From positions 1-42,157 of the forward strand of contig JAUNER010000024.1 in assembly GCA_030525455.1 (NCBI GenBank): a stretch of DNA of 42,157 nucleotides. Reading direction: 5' to 3'. The notes under the pieces were generated by a model, which did not search any database, had not been told where the DNA came from, and was given only the letters and a program-made list of their open reading frames with translations. How positions within the stretch are numbered: the first letter of the stretch is position 1; each line of letters starts with the position of its first letter. Positions 17,790-25,022 of the stretch are shown here, one piece after another. A program made the translations under genes and the position numbers. Source of the stretch: Akkermansia sp. (GTDB taxonomy: Bacteria > Verrucomicrobiota > Verrucomicrobiia > Verrucomicrobiales > Akkermansiaceae).

Positions 17790-18482
17790 ATGATTCATTT
17801 CCTCCTTTTCAATATACCGGTATACATACGCCCGTCATTTTGGCTGGTTCTTGCTTTATTCGGAGGAATTCTAGAAATATCAGATGCTTCTCAACTCGTT
17901 AATGTTGCTATATTTATTATAGCCGGTCTCATTGCTATACTTGGGCATGAGCTTGGTCACGCCCTCGTTGGCAGAAACATGGGAGCTACTCACCAAACCA
18001 TCATTCTGGAAATGTGCGGTGGTGTTACACTCAGCCAAGGGAAAGAACGCACAAAAGCAGGTCGAGTCCTCACATTAATGGCCGGACCACTTGTAACATT
18101 CATCCTCGGTCTTATTAGTTTAGCGATTGCTTGGCACTTAGCAGAAGATGCTATTTTAGAACGAGGTTTTACATTCTGGGATTTAGTCCTTTTTCCTCCC
18201 CTGGCTTGTTTGGAATCAGAAAACCTCATCTTTTTCTCCTATATGATTATGATTGGTGAATGGTGGACTATTCTAAATATTCTACCCATTTATCCTTTAG
18301 ATGGTGGGCAGATTATAGAACAATTCATCAAATCCCCTCGCCTCGTTTTCCTCATCGGTATGATTACAGCTATCATTGCCGGTACGCTGGGCTTTTTATT
18401 CCTTCATTCCTATTTCATTCCATGTTTTATGGGCTTCTTTGCCTATTCGAACTATCAAAACATGCGGAATGCTCCATTTTAA
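17790..18482 (+). CDS. Site-2 protease family zinc metalloprotease (M50)
   Basis: A 230-aa polytopic membrane protein. The zinc motif HELGH is at residues 53-57 and the third-ligand motif NxxPxxPLDGG (NILPIYPLDGG) at 163-173. Both lie in hydrophobic segments, as in intramembrane proteases. There is no PDZ or CBS domain, so it is the minimal SpoIVFB/Rv-type member. Substrates cannot be inferred; anti-sigma factors or signal-peptide remnants are usual for the family. No SD precedes the ATG. proS follows after 48 bp on the same strand. Confidence 0.9.
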   Translation: MIHFLLFNIPVYIRPSFWLVLALFGGILEISDASQLVNVAIFIIAGLIAILGHELGHALVGRNMGATHQTIILEMCGGVTLSQGKERTKAGRVLTLMAGPLVTFILGLISLAIAWHLAEDAILERGFTFWDLVLFPPLACLESENLIFFSYMIMIGEWWTILNILPIYPLDGGQIIEQFIKSPRLVFLIGMITAIIAGTLGFLFLHSYFIPCFMGFFAYSNYQNMRNAPF

Positions 18483-18530
18483 TTTCACTACCAATCCTCC
18501 TCAAACTTAACCTTTCTTTTATTTATTCTT

Positions 18531-20051
18531 ATGGCACAACAAAACGCAATCTCCCCCACTCGTGCAGAAAATTTCCCTGAGTGGTATCAACAAGTAATCA
18601 AAGCTGCCGATATGGCAGAAAATTCCGAAGTTCGTGGCAGTATGGTTATCAAGCCTTGGGGCTATGCTATCTGGGAACTTATCCAGCGAGACCTTGACCA
18701 ACGATTCAAAGACACAGGTCACACAAATGCCTACTTCCCTCTGCTCATCCCTCTTTCTTACCTTGAAAAGGAAGCAGAACATGCTGAAGGCTTTGCTACA
18801 GAATGTGCCGTGGTCACTCACCACAGACTCGAAGCTCAAAAGGACGAATCTACCGGCAAAACTCGTATGATTCCTACCGGAGAACTCACAGAGCCCTATG
18901 TCATTCGCCCTACATCCGAGACTATCATCGGTGCCGCCTTTGCTCGATGGACCTCTAGCTATCGTGATTTACCTCTCAAAATTAACCAATGGTGCAACGT
19001 CATGCGATGGGAAATGCGTCCTCGTATCTTCCTTAGAACGGCTGAGTTCCTCTGGCAAGAAGGTCACACCGCCCACGAGACTGCAGAAGAAGCCATCGAA
19101 GAAACGCACACTATGCACAAGGTCTACGAGGAATTTCAGCGTGACGTCCTCGCCGTACCAACCATCCCCGGTGAAAAAACTGAAGCAGAACGCTTCCCGG
19201 GAGCCGTTCAGACTTTCACAGTTGAAGCCATGGTTCAAGACCGCAAAGCCATTCAAGCGGGCACATCTCACTTTTTGGGGCAGAACTTTGCTAAATCTCA
19301 AAACATCTGCTTCGCAGGTCGTGATAATACCCAGCAGTTCGCTTGGACCAGCTCATGGGGCGTTAGCACCCGTATGATTGGTACCCTCATCATGATGCAC
19401 TCTGACGATGATGGTCTTGTTTGCCCTCCTCGTGTCGCACCTCAGCAAGTGGTCATTATTCCGGTCACGCCTAAGGAAGATTCACGTCAGGCAATCATCG
19501 ACCACTGCCAAGCACTTGCCGCCACTCTTCGCCAACAGTCTTTCCACGGCTATCCTGTCCGCGTTATCGTCGATACTCGTGACATCGGTGGTGGGGCTAA
19601 AAAGTGGGAGTGGATTAAAAAAGGTGTACCGGTTCGCATCGAAATCGGTCCTCGCGACCTCGATAAAGGCTCTGTTTGCCTCCAACGTCGTGACCAAGCA
19701 ACCAACGAAAAATCCTTCATCCCTGAAAGTGAACTCATCGACTCTTGCACAAAGTTGCTCCAAGACATCCAGGATTCACTTTTACAACGTGCTATTGCTT
19801 TCCGCGATTCCCATATCCAAAAAGCATCCTCTCTCGCAGAACTCGAAGCCAACTTCTCTACTGAGGGCGATGCCGACTGGTTGCTCGTACCATGGGATGG
19901 CTCACCGGATGAAGAAGAAGAACTCGCCAAACGTCTGCGAATCTCTATCCGATGCATTCCTCAAGGCGAACTCGGTACAGCTGAACCAGCCCCCTGCATT
20001 CTCACTGGCCGCATGACCACACGTCGCGTTCTTTGGGCTCGTAGTTATTAA
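18531..20051 (+). CDS. proS: Prolyl-tRNA synthetase, archaeal/eukaryotic type
   Basis: Charges tRNA-Pro with proline. At 506 aa, without the editing insertion of the E. coli type, it is the shorter archaeal-type class II enzyme. Motif 2 is clear (RPRIFLRTAEFLWQEGHTAH) and RPTSETIIG lies upstream of it. Motif 3 lies in TSSWGVSTRMIG. The anticodon-binding domain follows (VAPQQVVIIPV), and a C-terminal domain ends in RVLWARSY. This type occurs in scattered bacterial groups. It is closed by a strong terminator. Confidence 0.96.
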   Translation: MAQQNAISPTRAENFPEWYQQVIKAADMAENSEVRGSMVIKPWGYAIWELIQRDLDQRFKDTGHTNAYFPLLIPLSYLEKEAEHAEGFATECAVVTHHRLEAQKDESTGKTRMIPTGELTEPYVIRPTSETIIGAAFARWTSSYRDLPLKINQWCNVMRWEMRPRIFLRTAEFLWQEGHTAHETAEEAIEETHTMHKVYEEFQRDVLAVPTIPGEKTEAERFPGAVQTFTVEAMVQDRKAIQAGTSHFLGQNFAKSQNICFAGRDNTQQFAWTSSWGVSTRMIGTLIMMHSDDDGLVCPPRVAPQQVVIIPVTPKEDSRQAIIDHCQALAATLRQQSFHGYPVRVIVDTRDIGGGAKKWEWIKKGVPVRIEIGPRDLDKGSVCLQRRDQATNEKSFIPESELIDSCTKLLQDIQDSLLQRAIAFRDSHIQKASSLAELEANFSTEGDADWLLVPWDGSPDEEEELAKRLRISIRCIPQGELGTAEPAPCILTGRMTTRRVLWARSY

Positions 20052-20071
20052 TAAATACATTCCCTCTTTTC

Positions 20072-20117
20072 ACAGAGCTAGAGCAAAAAAAATAATTGCC
20101 TAGCTCTGTTTTTTTAT
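20072..20117 (+). terminator. Terminator of proS
   Basis: A ten-base-pair stem ACAGAGCTAG/CTAGCTCTGT with an inner GCAA/TTGC pairing, then a run of eight T. Confidence 0.9.
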
Positions 20118-20183
20118 TTTCCTAAATATCAATAATAAACGATACGTAAAAAAATTTTTCTACATTTTCTTGCAAAAAAATAC

Positions 20184-20211
20184 TTGCCAAACCCAAAAAT
20201 ATCACTACAAT
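20184..20211 (+). promoter_or_regulatory. tRNA-Gly promoter
   Basis: TTGCCA (20184-20189), a 16-bp spacer and TACAAT (20206-20211), about 45 bp before the mature tRNA 5' end. Confidence 0.7.
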
Positions 20212-20255
20212 CACTCCCACACGGAAGCCACATGGCTACCGACCCCATCCATAAA

Positions 20256-20330
20256 GCGGATGTAGCTCAGGGGTAGAGCGCAACCTTGCCAAGGTTGATG
20301 TCGTGGGTTCGAATCCCATCATCCGCTCCA
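20256..20330 (+). tRNA. tRNA-Gly(GCC)
   Basis: The cloverleaf folds fully. The acceptor stem is GCGGATG/CATCCGC and the D arm contains AGCTCAGGGGTAGAGC. The anticodon stem CAACC/GGTTG frames the loop TTGCCAA with anticodon GCC at 20288-20290. The T arm contains GTGGGTTCGAATCCCAT. The discriminator is U73, as expected for bacterial glycine tRNA, and CCA is encoded (20328-20330). Confidence 0.97.
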
Positions 20331-20356
20331 AAGTTTTCCATAAACTCACTCAGTTC
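20312..20356 (+). repeat. Direct repeat copy A: tRNA-Gly 3' end and terminator arm
   Basis: This 45-bp stretch (T-arm 3' half, acceptor 3' strand, CCA, and the first arm of the terminator) recurs at 20520-20564 with 41 of 45 bases identical. The four differences are all transitions. Confidence 0.85.
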
Positions 20357-20370
20357 GAGTGAGTTTTTTT
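20342..20370 (+). terminator. Terminator of tRNA-Gly
   Basis: The stem AACTCACTC/GAGTGAGTT is followed by seven T, 12 bp after the encoded CCA. Confidence 0.88.
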
Positions 20371-20396
20371 ATACCCAAAACCATCGCCTTTAATAA

Positions 20397-20532
20397 GGAT
20401 GATAGGATGAGAACCCACAAAGTGGGCTTGAAAACAGACGACGGCTGTAAGCCTGCTTGGACAAACGCAACGCGTTTGCCCCCGTAAGGGGGTGAGGAGC
20501 CGTGAGGCGACTCCGAATCAATCCTATCATCC
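20397..20532. ncRNA. Candidate structured RNA or palindromic element
   Basis: A perfect 12-bp inverted repeat closes the element (GGATGATAGGAT at 20397-20408; ATCCTATCATCC at 20521-20532). Inside are CCCAC/GTGGG (20414-20426), ACAG/CTGT around 20434-20448 and CAAACGC/GCGTTTG (20462-20478). Next come CCCCC/GGGGG with a GTAA loop (20479-20492) and GCC/GGC with a GTGA loop (20499-20508). Both of the last loops are GNRA tetraloops when read on the plus strand, which favours an RNA on that strand. The right arm is itself part of the degenerate tRNA 3'-end copy. No known RNA family is recognised. Confidence 0.45.
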
Positions 20533-20564
20533 GCTCCAAGGTTTTCTATAAACTCACTCAATTC
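20520..20564 (+). repeat. Direct repeat copy B: degenerate tRNA-Gly 3' end
   Basis: A 41/45 copy of 20312-20356. It keeps the acceptor 3' strand and CCA (CATCCGCTCCA) but lacks the 5' half of a tRNA and the second arm of the terminator. It is therefore a tRNA fragment, not a gene. Confidence 0.85.
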
Positions 20565-20649
20565 AGGAAATTAAAAAAAGGAAACAATACAAAAAATTGA
20601 GGAAAAAATTTTTCTACACTGCGTCTGAAATTGAAGAATACCAAAAAAA

Positions 20650-20689
20650 CAAAAAAGGAAAAGGCTCGCAAGATTTACCTGCGAGCCTT
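20650..20689 (-). terminator. Terminator of tRNA-Ala
   Basis: The perfect 10-bp stem AAGGCTCGCA/TGCGAGCCTT (20661-20670, 20680-20689) is followed on the minus strand by TTCCTTTTTTG. Confidence 0.88.
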
Positions 20690-20693
20690 TATT

Positions 20694-20769
20694 TGGTGGA
20701 GCATAGCGGGTTCGAACCGCTGACCTCTTCAATGCCATTGAAGCGCTCTACCAACTGAGCTAATACCCC
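20694..20769 (-). tRNA. tRNA-Ala(GGC)
   Basis: On the minus strand the acceptor is GGGGTAT/ATGCTCC. It carries G3:U70, the alanine identity pair. The anticodon stem CTTCA/TGAAG frames ATGGCAT with anticodon GGC. The T arm is regular (GCGGTTCGAACCCGC), the discriminator is A and CCA is encoded at 20694-20696. Confidence 0.97.
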
Positions 20770-20807
20770 TTGAGTGATATGTTGGCATGTCCCTTAGGAC
20801 GTGAGGA

Positions 20808-20835
20808 ACTTTAGCTAAATTTCGCGAGAAAGCAA
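20808..20835 (-). promoter_or_regulatory. tRNA-Ala promoter
   Basis: On the minus strand TTGCTT (20830-20835), a 16-bp spacer and TAAAGT (20808-20813), about 40 bp before the tRNA 5' end. Confidence 0.6.
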
Positions 20836-20981
20836 GCATTTTCTAAAATTATGAACAACTTTTTTAGAACAACGAGACAAAGAACACCTACTACCCACTT
20901 ACATTAAAAAGATTACAAAAAATCCCAATTTCTCAAGAAATTAGATTGAATACATAGAAACTTTGATTTAATCTAGAAGAA

Positions 20982-21275
20982 ATGAGAAGCGATACCATGT
21001 CTCACCATCGGCATACATCCATAGCAATCATGTCTGCCCTGCTACTTGTAGGCACACCATTACATGCAGAAAACGCGGGCACCACCCCCCCACCGTCACA
21101 AGTTAGCACGACCGAAGCCACCGAAAAAGCAGAAGACCAAGGCATCAGCACCCCACGGAGAATAGCAGGCTTTGGCGTCTTGGCATTTTTAATAGGATGG
21201 ATGATTTGGAGAAACAACGGGAAACAAAATTCAGAAAAAGCAGAGGCTCCTACACCCCCTGAACAAGGGGAATAA
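20982..21275 (+). CDS. Small secreted/membrane protein, unknown
   Basis: A 97-aa protein with an N-terminal signal-like helix (IAIMSALLLVGTPLHA, cleavage likely after HA), a Pro/Thr/Glu-rich linker and a second membrane helix (IAGFGVLAFLIGWMIW). The short C-terminal tail is hydrophilic and acidic. It could be a periplasmic linker anchored by one helix. An ATG at 20997 is an alternative start, closer to the signal peptide. A weak promoter (TTGAAT, 15-16 bp, TTTAAT) lies just upstream. No family is recognised. Confidence 0.55.
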   Translation: MRSDTMSHHRHTSIAIMSALLLVGTPLHAENAGTTPPPSQVSTTEATEKAEDQGISTPRRIAGFGVLAFLIGWMIWRNNGKQNSEKAEAPTPPEQGE

Positions 21276-21342
21276 TCAACTCAACGAACAAAACAAGGGA
21301 GGAAAAATCCAGCCCCCCCTTTTACATGTCATTCACTAACAA

Positions 21343-21729
21343 TTATCTTAATTTAATAGTAGCCGTTCTCGATTGATAGAGTCGCCCAGCTTCATCTCGC
21401 ACCAGCAATGTAAGGCTTAATGCCCCTGGGCGATCTAACTTAAACCGAGTAGAAAATGCCAAAACACGAGCCCCCTGCATCAAAGGGCGAGTATTAAAAA
21501 CTTGGTCATTTTCGATAACCTGTTTTGTCTTGGAAACACGAGACTGAATAATCCACTTTGCACCGATAATACGCACAGCCTCTGTACCGCGATTTTGGCA
21601 AAAAACCCTACAACAAGCAGGTTTAGGCAGAACTCTAGGTTCCTCATCGACACGATGGAGCACCATTTTTAGCAAACGGCGTTCAGATAAAAAAACATCC
21701 AACGTCTCAATAACCGGCAGTGAAGACAT
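21343..21729 (-). CDS. ApaG-like domain protein (tentative)
   Basis: A 128-aa protein of predicted beta-rich character. The middle (QNRGTEAVRIIGAKWIIQ, then NTRPLMQGARVLAFSTRF) follows the order of an ApaG/DUF525 fold: strand, R/KxW, a turn, P-x-L-x-x-G and a strand. The usual GxGVVG motif is not conserved (DQVFNT), so the assignment is weak. ATG 21729 is chosen over TTG 21753. It follows the preceding minus-strand gene by 29 bp and is probably co-transcribed with it. Confidence 0.5.
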   Translation of the reverse strand: MSSLPVIETLDVFLSERRLLKMVLHRVDEEPRVLPKPACCRVFCQNRGTEAVRIIGAKWIIQSRVSKTKQVIENDQVFNTRPLMQGARVLAFSTRFKLDRPGALSLTLLVRDEAGRLYQSRTATIKLR

Positions 21730-21758
21730 AAACAGCTCTTTCTTCTTTTGCAAAAAAA

Positions 21759-22634
21759 TTAAAGAGCAGGAGATTGCAGTTTTTTCACCCCTGCATCACC
21801 AAGGGCCACTTTCATCATTGCTGCAGTAGTATGGCGCAGAGCTTCTACATTTTGAAGTGTAGGCATCTTCCCCTTTTGTAAAGTCATCTGCTCTTCTAAT
21901 AACCTAAGATGGGCCATAATAGATGCCACATCACGGCGTTCTTTCATTTCCGGAGAAACCCCATCAAGAACGTAGCGAAAATAGTCCGGCACATCCGGTT
22001 GGAAAATAACTTTTGCCTTTTCTTCAGAAAACTTGGCACACAATGCCGCGGTCGCAGCATCCAGAGCACGAATCCAGCCACCAAGACCAATCAGATTAGC
22101 CATATCAGAATCTCGCAAAGAAGCTAATTCATCTTCTACATCAGACTGAATCATAGCCAAATTATTCTTAAAATTAACCAAATCCCCATCCTCTGCATTC
22201 TTTAACAAACTAGCAGCATGCCTATTAACACGTTCACCGGCACCTAATGCCTTTGCGTAATTAGAAAGCTCTAGAGCTATAGGCTTCACTTCATTCATTT
22301 TCCCGCACTGAACAATGACAAAACCATCTGCCATCATCCCCCCCAACTGAAGAGCCAATGAACAACGGTCCATGGGCAATCGAGCCGGGCGTGCTCTCAA
22401 AATACTCCCCTCAGGAATGGCAGGCAACCCCTCTAAATCCTCAAATATCTTCTTTATTGATGGAGCTGTAAACTCATTGATACCCAGCTCTTCATTCATG
22501 TGTGTATCATCCAGCAATCTCTCTGGCACAACAGGCTGAATCTGCTCAGAAGAAGCGTCTTTTTGAGCAGCATGGGAACTATCTACATACGTTAGTAACC
22601 CTAAGATAGCTAAAACGGCAGAAAATTTCTTCAT
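21759..22634 (-). CDS. Exported protein of unknown function
   Basis: A 291-aa protein with a signal peptide (MKKFSAVLAILGLLTYVDSSHA, cleavage after SHA). The rest is mostly helical, with a conserved-looking LGGMMADGFVIVQCGK segment and later LIGLGGWIRALDAATAAL. No catalytic motif is visible. The ATG at 22634 is chosen because it begins the signal peptide; the frame runs 25 codons further upstream without support. It is the first gene of a two-gene unit with the ApaG-like gene and diverges from the glycosyltransferase gene. Confidence 0.6.
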   Translation of the reverse strand: MKKFSAVLAILGLLTYVDSSHAAQKDASSEQIQPVVPERLLDDTHMNEELGINEFTAPSIKKIFEDLEGLPAIPEGSILRARPARLPMDRCSLALQLGGMMADGFVIVQCGKMNEVKPIALELSNYAKALGAGERVNRHAASLLKNAEDGDLVNFKNNLAMIQSDVEDELASLRDSDMANLIGLGGWIRALDAATAALCAKFSEEKAKVIFQPDVPDYFRYVLDGVSPEMKERRDVASIMAHLRLLEEQMTLQKGKMPTLQNVEALRHTTAAMMKVALGDAGVKKLQSPAL

Positions 22635-22674
22635 ATTAATTCGTTGAAAAGAATTGCTCACAGTTGAATTAGTC

Positions 22675-22703
22675 TTGACTCTCTGTCTATGGTGGCTTAT
22701 ATG
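22675..22703 (+). promoter_or_regulatory. Promoter of the GT2-Ldt-M28 operon
   Basis: TTGACT (22675-22680), a 17-bp spacer and TATATG (22698-22703), about 55-60 nt before the ATG at 22767. It lies between the divergent genes. Confidence 0.5.
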
Positions 22704-22766
22704 AATCACACGTCAAGCAAATCTCAGTGCATTGACGCAAAAAGACACATTACACTTTTCTACCTC

Positions 22767-24272
22767 ATGCAAGATTATTTGTTTTTCTGGTACTGTTGTT
22801 ACATTTTAGTGCTCATTGGCCTTGCCGGTTATGGTTTTCATCGCCTTACAATTGTTTACCTTTATTGGAAAAACCGCAAAAATATCCCGCAACCAAAATC
22901 TAAATTCTCAGAGTTGCCCGTCGTTACCGTGCAACTCCCCATGTTCAATGAAAAATTTGTCGTTGACCGACTTTGCGAATCTGTCGCCGAACTCGATTAC
23001 CCTAAAGATAAACTGGAAATCCAAATTCTGGACGACTCAACAGACGACACCACCGACCACTGCTATAAGAAAGTAGAAGAACTCAAAGCTCGCGGATTCG
23101 ATGCCGTATGTTTGCACCGCACAGACCGTACAGGGTTCAAAGCAGGTGCATTGGAAGAAGCGACAAAAGTAGCAAAGGGTGAGTTTCTCCTTATTTTAGA
23201 TGCAGACTTCCTGCCTAAGCCGGACTTATTACAGCAATGCATCCACTTCTTTACCGATGAATCCGTAGGCTTAGTGCAAACACGTTGGGGGCACATCAAT
23301 CGCCATTACAACCTACTCACACGCATCCAGGGTATCTTTTTGGATGGTCACTTTGCCATGGAACAAACCGCCCGTAACCGTTCCGGCCGCTTCTTTACTT
23401 TCAACGGCACAGCCGGTATTTGGCGTAAATGCGTCATTGGTGATGCAGGTGGCTGGTCTCATGATACCCTTACAGAAGACATGGACCTCTCCTATCGCGT
23501 GCAGCTTAAAGGTTGGAAATTCGTTTACCTCAATGATGTTGTGACCCCTGCTGAGTTACCCGTAGACATGGATGGATTCAAATCACAACAACACCGCTGG
23601 ACGAAAGGCTCTATCCAGGTTTGTCAAAAAATCCTCATTGACATTCTTCGCTCTGATGCTCCACTAAAGGCAAAAATGGAAGCCTTTACGCACCTCACAT
23701 GTAACTATTCCTACTTGCTACTTGGCATTCTTTGCATTCTTATTTATCCGATTTGCGTGCATCCGGAAAGCATTCCGGCCAGCCAAACAGCTCTCATGTG
23801 GTATGTGAATGCCATTCTTTTCTTCCTCACCTGTATCGCTGTTTGCATCTTTTACATCAGTGCTCAAATAGTAGTTCAACCCAAACGCTGGTGGAAAGAA
23901 ATTATCGTACTCCCTGTCTTATTAACCCTCAGCGTAGGTATGGCGGTAAATAATGCAAAAGCTGTACTCGAGGCTGTATTCGGTCACCAGTCAGGCTTCG
24001 TGCGTACGCCAAAATATGGCGTAGGTGACAAAGAAAACCGCTCACAAGTTTCTAAACTGAAAAAGACCGGCTACAAAGCCATCAAATCTATCATTCAGCC
24101 CATATTAGAAATTGCGTGCGGCACATTCTTCCTATTCATGATTATTGAAGTCATCAAGCAAGGGCACTACATTTCACCTATCTTTATGTTGCCTTTCCTT
24201 GGTTTCTACTACACAGGTTTCTGCTCTATTGGTCGCATGATTCACAATATGCTACCTGCTAAGAAAGACTAA
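22767..24272 (+). CDS. Cellulose-synthase-like family 2 glycosyltransferase
   Basis: A 501-aa inner-membrane processive-type GT2. One N-terminal helix precedes the catalytic domain, which has PMFNEKFVVDRLCESV, the DDSTD motif, DADFLPKP (DxD) and TED. The product-binding QQHRWTKGSIQ (Q/RxxRW) follows, then about four C-terminal membrane helices. This is the BcsA/CESA-like layout without a PilZ domain, so direct c-di-GMP control is not evident. It probably makes a beta-linked polysaccharide; the sugar is unknown. The ATG at 22767 starts just before the first membrane helix. L,D-transpeptidase and M28 peptidase genes follow at 24 and 18 bp, suggesting one cell-envelope operon. Confidence 0.88.
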   Translation: MQDYLFFWYCCYILVLIGLAGYGFHRLTIVYLYWKNRKNIPQPKSKFSELPVVTVQLPMFNEKFVVDRLCESVAELDYPKDKLEIQILDDSTDDTTDHCYKKVEELKARGFDAVCLHRTDRTGFKAGALEEATKVAKGEFLLILDADFLPKPDLLQQCIHFFTDESVGLVQTRWGHINRHYNLLTRIQGIFLDGHFAMEQTARNRSGRFFTFNGTAGIWRKCVIGDAGGWSHDTLTEDMDLSYRVQLKGWKFVYLNDVVTPAELPVDMDGFKSQQHRWTKGSIQVCQKILIDILRSDAPLKAKMEAFTHLTCNYSYLLLGILCILIYPICVHPESIPASQTALMWYVNAILFFLTCIAVCIFYISAQIVVQPKRWWKEIIVLPVLLTLSVGMAVNNAKAVLEAVFGHQSGFVRTPKYGVGDKENRSQVSKLKKTGYKAIKSIIQPILEIACGTFFLFMIIEVIKQGHYISPIFMLPFLGFYYTGFCSIGRMIHNMLPAKKD

Positions 24273-24296
24273 TCCGACGAACTCTTTTTTCTAAAC

Positions 24297-25004
24297 ATGC
24301 CATCTCACTTTCTCACCATATTGCTTAGTCTCACTGCAATTTGTGTGACTTTTTCATCATGCTCACGCGACTATAAACCCACAGCTCTTGTCAAAGATGG
24401 GGCTCTTGTTAGTGTCCGTGACCAAAAGATGGCTATCATCAGAGATGGCAATATCGTCAAAACCTACCCCATTAGTACATCAAAATTTGGCTTAGGGGAT
24501 ATCAAAGGCAGTTGCCGGACTCCGCTGGGGGCTCATTGTATTGCCTCAAAAATCGGGCATGGTCAGCCAAAAGGCATGGTATTCAAAAGCCGCAAACCTA
24601 CGGGCGAACGAGTCCAACCAAACTCTCCCGGTCGAGACCCGATTGTCACACGCATTATGTGGTTAAAAGGAATGGAAAAACGAAATCGGAATGCCTATTC
24701 TCGGCTGATTTACATTCACGGCACGGCTGAGGAACGCACTATTGGCACGCCTTCCTCCTACGGATGCATCCGCATGACCAGCAATGATGTGTACGATGCC
24801 TTCTATTCTTTGAACACAGGGGACCCTATTGTTATTGAACGCTGTTCCTTAAACACATCGATGAAAGCCCTTGCAAAAACAGAAAAGGGCTTAGACATAG
24901 GTCTACCCATTTACGCATCTCCTTCATATTGCAAAGCCCTACGCACCAATAAGAAAAATTCCGTCCCGGCTATTTCTTACCAACTAAACAAAAGAGCTCG
25001 ATAA
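24297..25004 (+). CDS. L,D-transpeptidase (YkuD family) lipoprotein
   Basis: A 235-aa exported protein. The N-terminus is a lipoprotein signal with lipobox FSSC (Cys22). The YkuD catalytic domain shows His141 in IYIHGT and the nucleophile Cys157 in SSYGCIRM, matching the HGT-x(n)-S-x-GC-x-R pattern. Such enzymes form 3-3 peptidoglycan crosslinks or attach proteins to peptidoglycan in the periplasm. It is the second gene of the GT2 operon. Confidence 0.88.
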   Translation: MPSHFLTILLSLTAICVTFSSCSRDYKPTALVKDGALVSVRDQKMAIIRDGNIVKTYPISTSKFGLGDIKGSCRTPLGAHCIASKIGHGQPKGMVFKSRKPTGERVQPNSPGRDPIVTRIMWLKGMEKRNRNAYSRLIYIHGTAEERTIGTPSSYGCIRMTSNDVYDAFYSLNTGDPIVIERCSLNTSMKALAKTEKGLDIGLPIYASPSYCKALRTNKKNSVPAISYQLNKRAR

Positions 25005-25022
25005 TTTCTTCCTCGCTCCCAC

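Noticed and set aside
20397..20532. Retron msr-msd RNA
   Set aside because: Flanking inverted repeats and hairpins are suggestive, but no reverse transcriptase lies nearby, and the OLD-like gene 7 kb away belongs to a separate bounded element.
20346..20561. 71-aa minus-strand frame between the tRNA genes
   Set aside because: It covers the structured element, the duplicated tRNA end and a terminator, so the open frame is better explained by the repeat.
20520..20564. A second tRNA-Gly gene
   Set aside because: Only the 3' third is present; there is no D arm, anticodon arm or 5' acceptor strand.
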